A stretch of 32,835 bases of DNA from a virus. The translations under genes and the position numbers were made by a program. The stretch covers positions 1 to 32,835 of the IMG/VR virus record IMGVR_UViG_3300047392_000060; one strand, 5' to 3'. The notes under the pieces were generated by a model. It was given only the letters and a program-made list of their open reading frames with translations, did no database searches and was not told where the DNA came from. This document shows positions 1-7,977 of the stretch, piece after piece; within the stretch, counting starts at the first letter, position 1; every line of letters begins with the position of its first letter.

Positions 1-33
1 AGTGCAACGCTGATACATTTCGACAATTCTCAA

Positions 34-62
34 CCTGATGCCCCTTAACTGGGGCTTTCAGG
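34..62 (+). terminator. hairpin at left edge, possible terminator of an upstream gene
   Basis: CCTGA (34-38) pairs with TCAGG (58-62), and GCCCC (40-44) pairs with GGGGC (51-55) around a 6-base loop. It is followed by only a short T-run, so it is a weak intrinsic terminator or a structured leader element. TCAGG 58-62 can alternatively pair with a second CCTGA at 72-76. Confidence 0.4.
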
Positions 63-63
63 T

Positions 64-140
64 GTAAAAATCCTGAGAAAGTTTTTACCGCCTCTTAAAT
101 GAGTGGTCCTGCGTCGAAATGGGAAAAACAGACTTTTCCC
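64..140 (+). promoter_or_regulatory. structured leader before the replication operon
   Basis: Two further hairpins precede the first gene: GTAAAAA (64-70) with TTTTTAC (82-88), and GGGAAAA (121-127) with TTTTCCC (134-140). The 8-mer AGTGGTCC occurs at 102-109 and again at 145-152, on either side of the last hairpin. The block could be an early promoter region, a 5' untranslated structure or protein-binding sites. The sequence does not decide which, and I see no convincing -35/-10 pair. Confidence 0.35.
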
Positions 141-172
141 TATAAGTGGTCCGTATAGAATAGGAAAAGATT

Positions 173-541
173 ATGAATAAATCATATACTATAGTTGCTA
201 CTTTGGGCAACGATTTAGAACAAATAATTGCGGCTGATTTTTTAGACCAAAACGAGTTGGCAATAATTCACAATAAATTATCAAAAATATTTGATGCTGT
301 TGATTTGTATCAAGAGTTTTGCGGTTCAATGTCTGAGTTGGAACTTGACAGATGGCAAGAACAAAATGGATTACCAGATGTGATTGTTCCATATCCTTTT
401 TTCATATTCTGTAATAAAAAACACAGGGATTTGATTGCATACCTTACTGTTTGTGGCGTGGGCATACAATTAAGTGAGTCAGAAGTACCTGGTGCATTTG
501 AACGATTTGATACTATTAATTTGCTAACAACTGAATTATGA
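173..541 (+). CDS. small hypothetical protein, first gene of replication operon
   Basis: I do not recognise this 122-residue protein. It is acidic, mixed alpha/beta in appearance, has no signal peptide or membrane segment, and shows no catalytic motif I can name. The start at 173 is supported by a purine-rich AGGAAAAG element a few bases upstream. The stop codon overlaps the ATG of the next gene (ATGA at 538-541), so it is translationally coupled to the primase-like gene and is probably made early with the replication proteins. A role in replication is inferred only from this position. Confidence 0.75.
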   Translation: MNKSYTIVATLGNDLEQIIAADFLDQNELAIIHNKLSKIFDAVDLYQEFCGSMSELELDRWQEQNGLPDVIVPYPFFIFCNKKHRDLIAYLTVCGVGIQLSESEVPGAFERFDTINLLTTEL

Positions 542-1452
542 AAATAAGCATCAACCCCAAAATCATTAGCAAGATTGATAAGCACTTGCTTAAAGAAATT
601 GAAAGCAGCCCATGCTGGCAAACGGTTGATGTTAATGCACAAGAAGCATTTGAGTTAATTGCTACGCATGGTATTGCTACCACTTGCGAATTAAAAAACA
701 ATGTGCGGCGAGAAGCAAACTTTGCCAGCAGACAGTTGTTTATGATTGACATGGACGATGGTATGACAATTCCAGAATTGTTGGCTGATCCATTTTATAA
801 TGCGTATGGTGCTGGGTTTTATGCCACCAGCAGTTTTACCCCAGAGCACCATAAGTTTCGCATCTTGTTTGTAACTGAAAGTGTTATCGACAGTGCAAAA
901 TTATCAAGATTGTTGATACAGGGTCTGCGTTTAATATATCCTCAAAGTGATGCGGCATGTATTGATCCAGCACGATTGTTTTATGGTAACGCTAACACTG
1001 TATTAAAAGAATACACAGCACGCATATTACCTGATGAGGTGGTTGCCGCTGTGATTGATGAACTATGGCAACAACAAGAACAACGCGACTTGGCAGCAAT
1101 TAGCATGCCGTTGGAAGATTTTAAAGAAAAAAGCGCACAAGATATTGTGGAGTTGCTACAAGAACTCAAACGTTGGTATCCAGACTTAACCAATGGGCCA
1201 CGAGGACGAGTCACTTGGGCTGTTGCAGGAAATCTTGACCCAAATGAAACGGTAAGTATCATGCGAAGTTTATGGCCTGATAATAATAAAACAGAAAAGT
1301 ATGAAGATTTTTTAAAAAGTTTTAAACGCAAGGCTATTTCCATAGGCTCTGTGTATCATATGATTCGAGAACACAATCCAGTTTATGGCAAGAAGTTAAA
1401 AAACTGGAGTATAGATGAATTGGAACAAGCAATTGAAAGGAAAACAAAATGA
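538..1452 (+). CDS. archaeo-eukaryotic primase (AEP)-like DNA primase
   Basis: A 304-residue protein with the motif order of AEP/PrimPol-type primases: a hydrophobic strand ending in an acidic pair (MIDMDD, D71 and D73) that would bind metal; a serine/histidine motif about 30 residues later (SSF...HH, residues 99-105) followed by the strand KFRILF; and a third acidic element IDPARLFYG (D143) where an Arg after the Asp is usual. Family knowledge says such proteins make primers, and some also polymerise DNA, using these acidic residues. The protein overlaps the helicase gene by four bases (ATGA), giving a split primase-helicase pair in place of the single fused polypeptide seen in many phages. 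No family A or B DNA polymerase lies in this window. The call rests on motif reading, not on an alignment. Confidence 0.68.
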   Translation: MKISINPKIISKIDKHLLKEIESSPCWQTVDVNAQEAFELIATHGIATTCELKNNVRREANFASRQLFMIDMDDGMTIPELLADPFYNAYGAGFYATSSFTPEHHKFRILFVTESVIDSAKLSRLLIQGLRLIYPQSDAACIDPARLFYGNANTVLKEYTARILPDEVVAAVIDELWQQQEQRDLAAISMPLEDFKEKSAQDIVELLQELKRWYPDLTNGPRGRVTWAVAGNLDPNETVSIMRSLWPDNNKTEKYEDFLKSFKRKAISIGSVYHMIREHNPVYGKKLKNWSIDELEQAIERKTK

Positions 1453-3128
1453 TTGAGAATAGCATGGATAGTGAATTGGATAATGAAGCAACTCAGGCTG
1501 TTGATGGGCTGGCAAAAGAATTGGACTTCCGTAAAGAGGTTATCGCCATATTAACAGTTCGCAAACAAAGCGCAAACGATAACCAACGTGGCAAATTAGA
1601 TAGACTCATCGACTCAGTTACTAATGGTGATACTGGGTGGCAAGATCAACCTGTTGTCAAAGGAATTGTGCGAGATATCAAGCGTGCCCAAAACAAAATA
1701 CAAAAAGCACAGCAAACAGCAGATGCTGAAATGAATATCAAAAGCATGATCAGTGCTTACAACTTTCATGTCAAGGCAGGTGGCAGTGCAATTTGGTATT
1801 ACCAACCAACTATTTCAAACATTTATGGTGTGCGTGAATGGATTGGTATCAAGCGAGATGCACTGATGGCTTCGTTTCCGCAGTTGGATGTAACCATCCG
1901 TGCAGGAGAAGGGCAAGAGGATTACCGCAGTATCAAAGACTTTAACACACAATTGGTTGAGCAGGGTCGCCGTTTTACCAAGGTAATACAAAGTTACACT
2001 GATCAGCCTGGAGCACTCAACATCATGCACAAGGGCTTTTGTGTTCCAGCAGAAGATGGTGCCACAGATTACCATTGGATGTTTGATGCAGTATTTGAAA
2101 GCATCAGTGGTGGATTACCTGGTAGTGATGAGTTTGAAGCACTGCAACGAACTATTTGGGCAAAGTTTTTGCATCCTGAAAACACTTATATCCCGCATGT
2201 GGTTGTTTGTGATGTGGTTGGACGAGGTGGTAAAGGATTGTTTAGTAATCGTTTCTTGCGCAGACTGTTCAACGGCAACATTGCTGACAACTGTAACATT
2301 GACCATGTGATTGGTAAATTCAACAGTGTTGTGGCTGGCAAAGCAGTTATTGTTGTAAATGAAACAAATCGTAGCAAAGTAGATGCTGAACGCACCAAAG
2401 CGTTCTTGGGTTCGCCTGTAATCCCAGTGGAACCCAAGGGCATGGACATATATTTTGCAGATAATACTGCCCTGGCAATTTTTGTAACAAACGATGTAAA
2501 TGGTGGTGTTAATGTGGGCGGCACCAAAAGTGATAACCGCTTTAGTTTCTTTAATGTAAAAGAAAGCATTTATGCGGCATGTGCTCGACACTTTGCACGG
2601 CATGAAGGTCAAGTACTTGACGAATTGGAAATCAAGCAGTGGATTGAAGGTCATGCGTTTGACAGCGGGCAGAACATCTTACACGATGAGTATGAAATGG
2701 GCAAGTGGATTTGTGCTATGTTGGCCAAGCATGGAGATGTAACGCATGTAGAGCCACACCACGCAGAGGAGTATAAGCGTATTGTGGATACTCAACGAGG
2801 AGCATGGACGCAAACCGTAGAAGCAGTGTTTAGTGACCCAAATTTTGAATATATTAGAGTGCAATTGCTGGTGGATTTGGTGCGGCATTTTAACCGTGGT
2901 GAAATGTTACCTGGTAAAAACCGTATGAAACAGGAAATTGAACGCCTGATCCAGGATCGAGGTTGGAACATTGAATACAAAGACAGAGCCAGAGTCAAAG
3001 CAGGTTTAGGCAGTGATGCTCAACGCACAGTATGGAGAAAAACTGATATTAGTGTGTGCTCTGGTGATGAAACAGGCTATGGACAGTTTAATGACAAAGA
3101 CATTTGGGTATGGAATTGGGAGTGCTAA
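1449..3128 (+). CDS. superfamily-3/D5-like replicative helicase (DUF5906-type)
   Basis: A 559-residue protein with a C-terminal P-loop ATPase. The Walker A-like loop is VGRGGKG (residues 257-263, K262), preceded by a hydrophobic strand and followed by LFSNRFL. A Walker B-like strand AVIVVNE ends at E305. A motif C/sensor strand ALAIFVTND (341-349) ends in Asn, and a conserved-looking Arg follows in DNRFSFF (R364). This order is that of SF3/D5-type helicases that work with AEP primases. The N-terminal 240 residues probably include the D5-N-like accessory region, and the last 100 or so residues look like a winged-helix tail. It starts with an AAAGGA ribosome binding site about 8 bases upstream and overlaps the primase stop codon. 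It is the last gene before the repeat-rich noncoding block. Confidence 0.78.
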   Translation: MIENSMDSELDNEATQAVDGLAKELDFRKEVIAILTVRKQSANDNQRGKLDRLIDSVTNGDTGWQDQPVVKGIVRDIKRAQNKIQKAQQTADAEMNIKSMISAYNFHVKAGGSAIWYYQPTISNIYGVREWIGIKRDALMASFPQLDVTIRAGEGQEDYRSIKDFNTQLVEQGRRFTKVIQSYTDQPGALNIMHKGFCVPAEDGATDYHWMFDAVFESISGGLPGSDEFEALQRTIWAKFLHPENTYIPHVVVCDVVGRGGKGLFSNRFLRRLFNGNIADNCNIDHVIGKFNSVVAGKAVIVVNETNRSKVDAERTKAFLGSPVIPVEPKGMDIYFADNTALAIFVTNDVNGGVNVGGTKSDNRFSFFNVKESIYAACARHFARHEGQVLDELEIKQWIEGHAFDSGQNILHDEYEMGKWICAMLAKHGDVTHVEPHHAEEYKRIVDTQRGAWTQTVEAVFSDPNFEYIRVQLLVDLVRHFNRGEMLPGKNRMKQEIERLIQDRGWNIEYKDRARVKAGLGSDAQRTVWRKTDISVCSGDETGYGQFNDKDIWVWNWEC

Positions 3129-3141
3129 ACTCTTGATTTGC

Positions 3142-3370
3142 ATCAAAACCGTAACATGTTACGGTTCTTGTTACGGTTTTAAAACCAAAACCGTAACAAG
3201 AAAACTGCATTTAAACCACCTGCAATGCTGTTTTTACCATTCTTGTTACGGTTTTACTGTTTTAAAGTAATATTTAGATATAAAATAAGAAAAAGTGTTT
3301 TTTAACAGTTTTTTTTGTATTTTACAAATAATACAAAACACAAACCGTAAATCGTAAATCGTAACAAGAA
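3142..3370. repeat. inverted/direct repeat array with AT-rich core, candidate replication origin or operator
   Basis: The gene-free stretch 3129-3425 carries five exact copies of a 10-mer: AACCGTAACA at 3147-3156 and 3189-3198, and its complement TGTTACGGTT at 3157-3166, 3169-3178 and 3244-3253. The first two form a perfect 20-base palindrome centred at 3156/3157. A 16-base version (TTCTTGTTACGGTTTT) at 3165-3180 pairs with its complement at 3187-3202 across a 6-base gap, and is repeated at 3240-3255. Degenerate copies lie at 3343-3352 and 3358-3370. Between the two groups, 3256-3340 is about 15% G+C by hand count and contains a 9-base inverted repeat (3313-3321 with 3330-3338). Iteron-like sites next to an AT-rich segment directly after the primase/helicase genes fit an origin, but a repressor operator array or RNA hairpins remain possible. 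Confidence 0.6.
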
Positions 3371-3389
3371 CGCACAAAAACGAATAATC

Positions 3390-3398
3390 TGTTAAAAT
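3390..3398 (+). promoter_or_regulatory. possible extended -10 promoter for the small-gene cluster
   Basis: TGTTAAAAT fits an extended -10 box (TGn followed by TAAAAT, one mismatch to TATAAT) about 28 bases before the ATG at 3426. No convincing -35 box is visible. It is the best bacterial-type promoter candidate in the gap and would serve three genes that have no CTAAATA box. Confidence 0.3.
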
Positions 3399-3425
3399 AG
3401 ATCAGGTAAGTAAAGACAACAACAT

Positions 3426-3677
3426 ATGATTACAATACAAATTACACATGGAGATGCTATCAAATCACTTATGAGAAAGTTAGGGCATCCAATTGAATTC
3501 ACAGAACCCCTGCTCACACAGTTTTATGAGGATGAAACACGGGGTCTTTGCACAGTCAAAATCGAACACAGTAGCATAAACGCAAGACACATGGACCGTG
3601 TTATTGATTTGGCACATGTAGAGTATTTTGAACCAGAAAATGAAATGTTACGAAAGTTGGGTGCATGTTTAGTTTAA
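3426..3677 (+). CDS. small hypothetical protein
   Basis: An 83-residue soluble protein with no family I recognise. It has an alternating beta/alpha appearance and several His residues but no arranged metal or catalytic motif. It is the first gene after the repeat-rich gap and has no clear Shine-Dalgarno sequence. Its end overlaps the next start by 13 bases, so the two are likely co-translated. Its location between the replication and structural modules suggests early or middle expression. Confidence 0.65.
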   Translation: MITIQITHGDAIKSLMRKLGHPIEFTEPLLTQFYEDETRGLCTVKIEHSSINARHMDRVIDLAHVEYFEPENEMLRKLGACLV

Positions 3678-3928
3678 CCGTGAATAAGCATGATTACCGT
3701 TTATGGAGACGAGTCTTAGACAAACAATGGCCTGGAGATGTTCCAGTGCCGTTTCACTTGCGAGCACTGGAAGATATCATAGACAACTACTGTCGTGACC
3801 AGTTATACTACAAGTGGAGTGCCAGTGATACCAAAGACTGTTTAGATTTATTGGTATATTACCATGATCCAGAAGAAGAACTAATGGCAAGACTGCTATT
3901 TGATTACACAACCAAGGAAAAGAAATGA
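3665..3928 (+). CDS. small hypothetical protein
   Basis: An 87-residue protein that I do not recognise. It is rich in Trp, Tyr and charged residues (KHDYRLWRRVLDKQW near the N terminus), suggesting a compact helical fold. The start at 3665 lies inside the preceding gene; a GTG at 3680 is an alternative that would leave only a short gap. The stop overlaps the next ATG (ATGA at 3925-3928), so it belongs to a coupled three-gene run. Confidence 0.6.
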   Translation: MFSLTVNKHDYRLWRRVLDKQWPGDVPVPFHLRALEDIIDNYCRDQLYYKWSASDTKDCLDLLVYYHDPEEELMARLLFDYTTKEKK

Positions 3929-4335
3929 GCATTGCAGAAATTAACACAACCCGTGATCCAGAGATTTATCACATTGAAGATGACAACACCAAGTTGGATT
4001 GCATCCTACACCCAGATTTTAAAGAATACACCAAGCAATTACACTTGGCATTCGACTACATTACGGCAGCATATCCCTGCGTTAAGGAAGGTGGCACTGT
4101 TGTAGTAGGTTATAGTCATCGTGGTTTTATTGACATGGACAAGGATACCAATGTGGTTTATATTGGTTTTAGTTCGTTAAAGAAGCCCAGTGCCTTAGAA
4201 TACAATACACGAGCATACAATGCTGTGTTTGGAGCACTAGTTGATCCTGAAGTGCTGTATAATGAACAAACTCAGGCTGATACTATGGCAGAAGAAATTT
4301 GGCAGCAAGCACTGCCAGAAGGCTATCGCCACTGA
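3925..4335 (+). CDS. hypothetical protein
   Basis: A 136-residue soluble protein of unknown function. It has an acidic N-terminal region, a central beta-rich part (GGTVVVGYSHRGFIDMD) and a helical C terminus rich in Gln and Glu. An AAGGAA ribosome binding site sits just upstream of the ATG, which overlaps the preceding stop. It is the last gene before the first CTAAATA box, so it closes the presumed early/middle region. Confidence 0.68.
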   Translation: MSIAEINTTRDPEIYHIEDDNTKLDCILHPDFKEYTKQLHLAFDYITAAYPCVKEGGTVVVGYSHRGFIDMDKDTNVVYIGFSSLKKPSALEYNTRAYNAVFGALVDPEVLYNEQTQADTMAEEIWQQALPEGYRH

Positions 4336-4351
4336 GCAGGGTCTGGTCTGC

Positions 4352-4358
4352 CTAAATA
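4352..4358 (+). promoter_or_regulatory. CTAAATA box, late-promoter-like
   Basis: CTAAATA lies 74 bases before the tail hub gene in the 4336-4425 gap, upstream of a second copy at 4398. The long distance leaves it uncertain whether this copy is used. Confidence 0.4.
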
Positions 4359-4366
4359 AGTGTAGC

Positions 4367-4398
4367 GTCTGGCTTTGAAATTAAATCATTTTCCAGAC
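4367..4398 (+). terminator. hairpin between the two CTAAATA boxes
   Basis: GTCTGG (4367-4372) pairs with CCAGAC (4393-4398), with an inner AAAT/ATTT pairing. The last base of the 3' arm is the first base of the second CTAAATA box. It may end the early transcript or fold the leader of a transcript begun at 4352. Confidence 0.35.
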
Positions 4399-4404
4399 TA
4401 AATA
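4398..4404 (+). promoter_or_regulatory. CTAAATA box, late-promoter-like, before tail hub gene
   Basis: CTAAATA lies 21 bases before the ATG at 4426. The leader carries a purine-rich AAGGA ribosome binding site, so this is a leader-bearing site. Confidence 0.6.
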
Positions 4405-4425
4405 TAGCACAAGGATTTAATAACA

Positions 4426-6837
4426 ATGGCGCAGACCAAACCAGCATTTGACGAGGCAAGAATCCCACTTGCCAACATGAGTTTCACACCTGATGTTCCC
4501 AGCACCAGCCTGGCACCAGACGAATACAACAAGGGTTTTAACATTGAAACTGATGTTAGAGGCGTGCGTGGTGTCTCAGGCGAGCAAGAAATATTAGACG
4601 ATGTTCCAGGAACAGCAACATTTATCACAGGTGGCTATCGTAATGATGGCTACTTTTGGTTCATTGTGGCTACCACAGAAGGCGATTGGTGGGCTAACCG
4701 TGGTGACAATCCCCATTATACCAGTAGCGGTAATGGCGGCACTTGGATCAACATCAATCCAGTAGGTCTTAACGAAACTTATACTCAAGCACAAAATATC
4801 ACAGGCGATTGGAACGGCACGGTTCCGTTCTTTAATGACGCACAAACTCCGCCTATGTTTTGGCCTGATACACAGCCACATACAGAAACCACAACTGGTG
4901 CAAGTGGTAACGGCACAACAGCAACACTAACTTATTCTACTTTGACTGCGGCACCTTATGTGGTTGGTGATCGTATCATTGTGGAAGGTGTGGTTCCTGC
5001 GGCTTACAACGGTGTTCATACAGTTACAGCCTGCACTACTACCTCAGTTAGTTTTTTAAGCACCGCAACAGGTTCGCAAACTGTAGCAGGTGAGATCAGC
5101 GGTCCTATCCCTATTATGACACAGTATAGTAATACAGTGCCAGTAGGTATCAGCACAATTACATTTGTAAGTTTGACAGAACAGCAGATCACATTTGATA
5201 CCGCTTACACCACAGTGCCTTATGTGGCTGGTGAATACATTACCATTTCTGGTGTCAATCAATTCTTTGACGGTAACTTTACAGTAGTCAGTTGCACAAC
5301 CACAACTGTAAATTACACAGCAAGTCCAGCCGCAACTTATCCAGGTGGTAGTGTAGGTAGTGTTGCGCCTGGTTACAGTTGGAACTACGATCCAACATGG
5401 AAACGAGTTCATGCTGGATTCTTGCGCCTATACACAACACCCAACGTTGGTTGTATCTTGGTTGCAGGTAACTTGACTGCTACCTTGCTAGATGGCACAA
5501 CAGTAAATTATCCAGTTACAGTTAATTGGAGTCAGAAGTTTGGATTGAACCCTGCTCCAGAAACTTGGGAACCAACCAACCTTAACGTTGCCAACAGTTT
5601 GGAAGTGCCACTGCGCGGTCCAGTGTTGGATGCGTTTCCTTGTAACGGTAACTTGTATTTGATGAGTTATTGGGACACAGTTGTTTTAACGCCAATCAAC
5701 TTTACCACAACCACAACTCCTATTCTGGGTGTTCGTTTGTTCAATCTGGGTCGTGGATTGTTAAGTGCCAACTGCTGGTGCAATGCTGACAACACAGTGT
5801 ATGGCATTGATGCTCGTGACATTTGGGTATTTGATGGCAACAACTTCCGTGGTCTTGGTAATCAACGAGTAAAAAATTGGTTCTTTGACCAAGTTGATCC
5901 ACGCTACACTGATCGTGTGTTTATGATTATGAACACGCAAAAGAATCAGGTTGAGATTTACTATCCAACTCGTGATGCATTAGGTGGTTTGCCAGATCGT
6001 ATGTTAAGTTACAGAACTGACCTTGACCGTTGGAACGCACCTCGTCAAGTTTATAACGCAACCTTTGCCACAGAAAGTCCAGTATGGAGTGGCACTGAAG
6101 CCACATATACAAACCTAGCCGCAGCCAATATTACAGGCTCAGGAACTGGTGCCAGATTCACCGTGTTTGTTCAAGGCACTCAATATGCAGTAGTAGTTAC
6201 CACAGCAGGTTCTGGCTATGCTGTAGGCGACACCATGCGGATACTGGGCACAGCAGTAGGCGGTGCCACACCTGCAAACGATATCCTTGTCACAGTAGAA
6301 GATAGTGTCTCCTCAAGTGGTGGCATCACTTACATCACTGGTCGAGGCAACAGTGCTGGTTATAACACATTCAACCCAGGTTCGCGTTGTGTGGTATATG
6401 CTCGTGGTATCGCAACTACAAAGCCTGTGCAAAAAGATATTGGCTATTGCAATGTGGATTCAAACAGTATTGAAACAGAATTTGCTCGTGACAACATTAA
6501 AATGATTAAGGACTACAGTGGCAAACTAATGGTTCATCGTATCTTACCTGAAATCATCAACGTTGATGACCGTGGCTTACCACTAAATGCAGACACCAGT
6601 GGCCCAACACGTATTGGTAGTGTAACGGTAGGTGTAAGTGCGGCTAACTCAGTTGGTGCAAGTCCTGCGTTTGTCAGCAGTCAAGCAGTCGCAACAGATA
6701 CTGACGCACCTTGGGCACAGATTAATCAGAACGCATTTAGGGTCAATACATTGAGCCTGACCAATAAAAGTTCAACCAACATTTGGTTATGCAGTGCTAC
6801 AACTTGGCAATTCACACAAGTGGAAGATGATCGTTAA
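4426..6837 (+). CDS. podovirus tail hub/stopper-like structural protein with inserted beta domains
   Basis: An 803-residue virion protein. The N terminus (SLAPDEYNKGFNIETDVRG) and the segment around residues 400-545, with repeats such as GNLYLMS, VYGIDARDIWVFDG and MLSYRTDLDRWNAP, have the look of propeller-like hub or DNA-stabilisation proteins at podovirus tails (P22 gp10 or T7 gp12-like role). Two beta-sandwich-type insertions sit at about residues 153-228 and 240-318, and a third Gly-rich one at about 565-630. Related insertions appear in three other virion proteins here. The function is inferred from this pattern and from the location at the head of the tail/internal protein operon, not from an alignment. 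The protein would join the adaptor ring and close the portal channel. Confidence 0.6.
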   Translation: MAQTKPAFDEARIPLANMSFTPDVPSTSLAPDEYNKGFNIETDVRGVRGVSGEQEILDDVPGTATFITGGYRNDGYFWFIVATTEGDWWANRGDNPHYTSSGNGGTWININPVGLNETYTQAQNITGDWNGTVPFFNDAQTPPMFWPDTQPHTETTTGASGNGTTATLTYSTLTAAPYVVGDRIIVEGVVPAAYNGVHTVTACTTTSVSFLSTATGSQTVAGEISGPIPIMTQYSNTVPVGISTITFVSLTEQQITFDTAYTTVPYVAGEYITISGVNQFFDGNFTVVSCTTTTVNYTASPAATYPGGSVGSVAPGYSWNYDPTWKRVHAGFLRLYTTPNVGCILVAGNLTATLLDGTTVNYPVTVNWSQKFGLNPAPETWEPTNLNVANSLEVPLRGPVLDAFPCNGNLYLMSYWDTVVLTPINFTTTTTPILGVRLFNLGRGLLSANCWCNADNTVYGIDARDIWVFDGNNFRGLGNQRVKNWFFDQVDPRYTDRVFMIMNTQKNQVEIYYPTRDALGGLPDRMLSYRTDLDRWNAPRQVYNATFATESPVWSGTEATYTNLAAANITGSGTGARFTVFVQGTQYAVVVTTAGSGYAVGDTMRILGTAVGGATPANDILVTVEDSVSSSGGITYITGRGNSAGYNTFNPGSRCVVYARGIATTKPVQKDIGYCNVDSNSIETEFARDNIKMIKDYSGKLMVHRILPEIINVDDRGLPLNADTSGPTRIGSVTVGVSAANSVGASPAFVSSQAVATDTDAPWAQINQNAFRVNTLSLTNKSSTNIWLCSATTWQFTQVEDDR

Positions 6838-7964
6838 TGTCACAATTCCCAATTAATTATAACGAGCAGGATTCAGATTCTGTAGTTGATGCTGTCAATT
6901 ATGTGCTAAGTGGTCCTAGTGGTTTAGGGCAAAACTTTAGTGGTTTAAGTGGATACAACAACACTTACCTGACTGGTAACGGGCGTGCGCCTTTTACCAT
7001 TGCCAGTGTCAGCGTAAATGCTTTGGGAGGCAGTGGTGCCACAACCGTCACTGTTGATAGCATTGAAGGCATCCGTGAAGGCTACTGGGTTAATAACGCC
7101 AGTGGCACTATTGGCACTGGTGCCCAAGTTGCAGTAGGCGGCATTGATGCCAATACCAAAACCATTACACTTACTGTAGCCAACTCAGGTCCCGTAAGTG
7201 GCTTGGTTACATTTTATGAAAAGCAATATGCTGATTTGTATGTTGCTCCCGTTGTTATTACCACGATTACTTGGTTAAGTCCATACAACATTCGTATCAA
7301 CTTTGCGGCTCAACCTAGCCCACCTTTTGAACTTGGCAACAATGTTCGAGTAAGTGGCAGCAGTGTAGGCATTTACGATTATTATTATACAGGTGCTGGT
7401 GTCATTGAGTGCACCACAACTTATGCCATTGTCAAAAGCACACGAAGCATTAGTAATCCAGGTGTAGGCTTAGGCGGCACTGTGTTTTTTACCAGCACGA
7501 TTCAGCCACCTGTAGGCACAGCCGTTCCAGCCCCCAACGATTGGGTTCAAACTGATTGCGTTGCCAATGCCACTGTGACTGGTGCAACTGATCGTGTGTT
7601 TATTAGTGGTCAGGTCAATCAACGAATCAGTTATGCGGCTGTTACTCCCAGTAACTTGCGACTGACCGTGGCGATCAACCGTTACACCAATATTAATATT
7701 GGTAGTCCGCAAACACCAGAACTCAGACGCATATTTGATACCACCATTGCTCAACGCAGTTACTTGTTCAGTGGTTTAACTGGGACAGGCACTCTGGCAA
7801 CCCAAGAAAGTGTGTTCAACACATTCATTGACGAACCATCACCTGGCTTTTATACCTATCGTTTGGAATTGCTGTTCCGTGTGGTTAATTCAACTGGTAA
7901 TATGGAAGTGACTCGTGATGCCATTGATGTGCGAACACTAAGCACTCAAGTGGTCAAGGCATAA
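6837..7964 (+). CDS. beta-rich virion structural protein
   Basis: A 375-residue protein, rich in Thr, Val, Gly and Asn, with almost no predicted helix. The stop codon of the hub gene overlaps its ATG by one base. Residues about 50-130 and 135-225 resemble the beta-sandwich modules inserted in the neighbouring hub protein, with a strand pattern ending in phrases such as NSGPVSGLVTFYE. The C-terminal third (FIDEPSPGFYTYRLELLFRV) looks like a trimeric or surface-exposed domain. Its position next to the hub gene suggests a tail accessory, knob or receptor-binding component; no enzymatic motif is seen. Confidence 0.6.
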   Translation: MSQFPINYNEQDSDSVVDAVNYVLSGPSGLGQNFSGLSGYNNTYLTGNGRAPFTIASVSVNALGGSGATTVTVDSIEGIREGYWVNNASGTIGTGAQVAVGGIDANTKTITLTVANSGPVSGLVTFYEKQYADLYVAPVVITTITWLSPYNIRINFAAQPSPPFELGNNVRVSGSSVGIYDYYYTGAGVIECTTTYAIVKSTRSISNPGVGLGGTVFFTSTIQPPVGTAVPAPNDWVQTDCVANATVTGATDRVFISGQVNQRISYAAVTPSNLRLTVAINRYTNINIGSPQTPELRRIFDTTIAQRSYLFSGLTGTGTLATQESVFNTFIDEPSPGFYTYRLELLFRVVNSTGNMEVTRDAIDVRTLSTQVVKA

Positions 7965-7965
7965 A

Positions 7966-7972
7966 CTAAATA
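7966..7972 (+). promoter_or_regulatory. CTAAATA box, late-promoter-like, leaderless type
   Basis: The box ends 6 bases before the A of the GNAT start codon at 7978. No Shine-Dalgarno sequence lies between; the nearest AAGG is about 18 bases away. With T4 late-promoter geometry, +1 would be the A of ATG. Confidence 0.6.
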
Positions 7973-7977
7973 GAACT

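Noticed and set aside
1-48. Possible C-terminal tail of an upstream gene (frame 1, ends TAA at 46-48)
   Set aside because: Fifteen codons are too few to judge, and another frame is also open for a similar length; the upstream sequence is needed.
3013-3270. Open frame running through the repeat array
   Set aside because: It overlaps the helicase gene in another frame and is built from repeat-derived codons; it has no ribosome binding site.
3271-3277. TATTTAG, a minus-strand CTAAATA
   Set aside because: It lies in very AT-rich sequence and no minus-strand gene follows, so I treat it as chance or as part of the AT-rich core.
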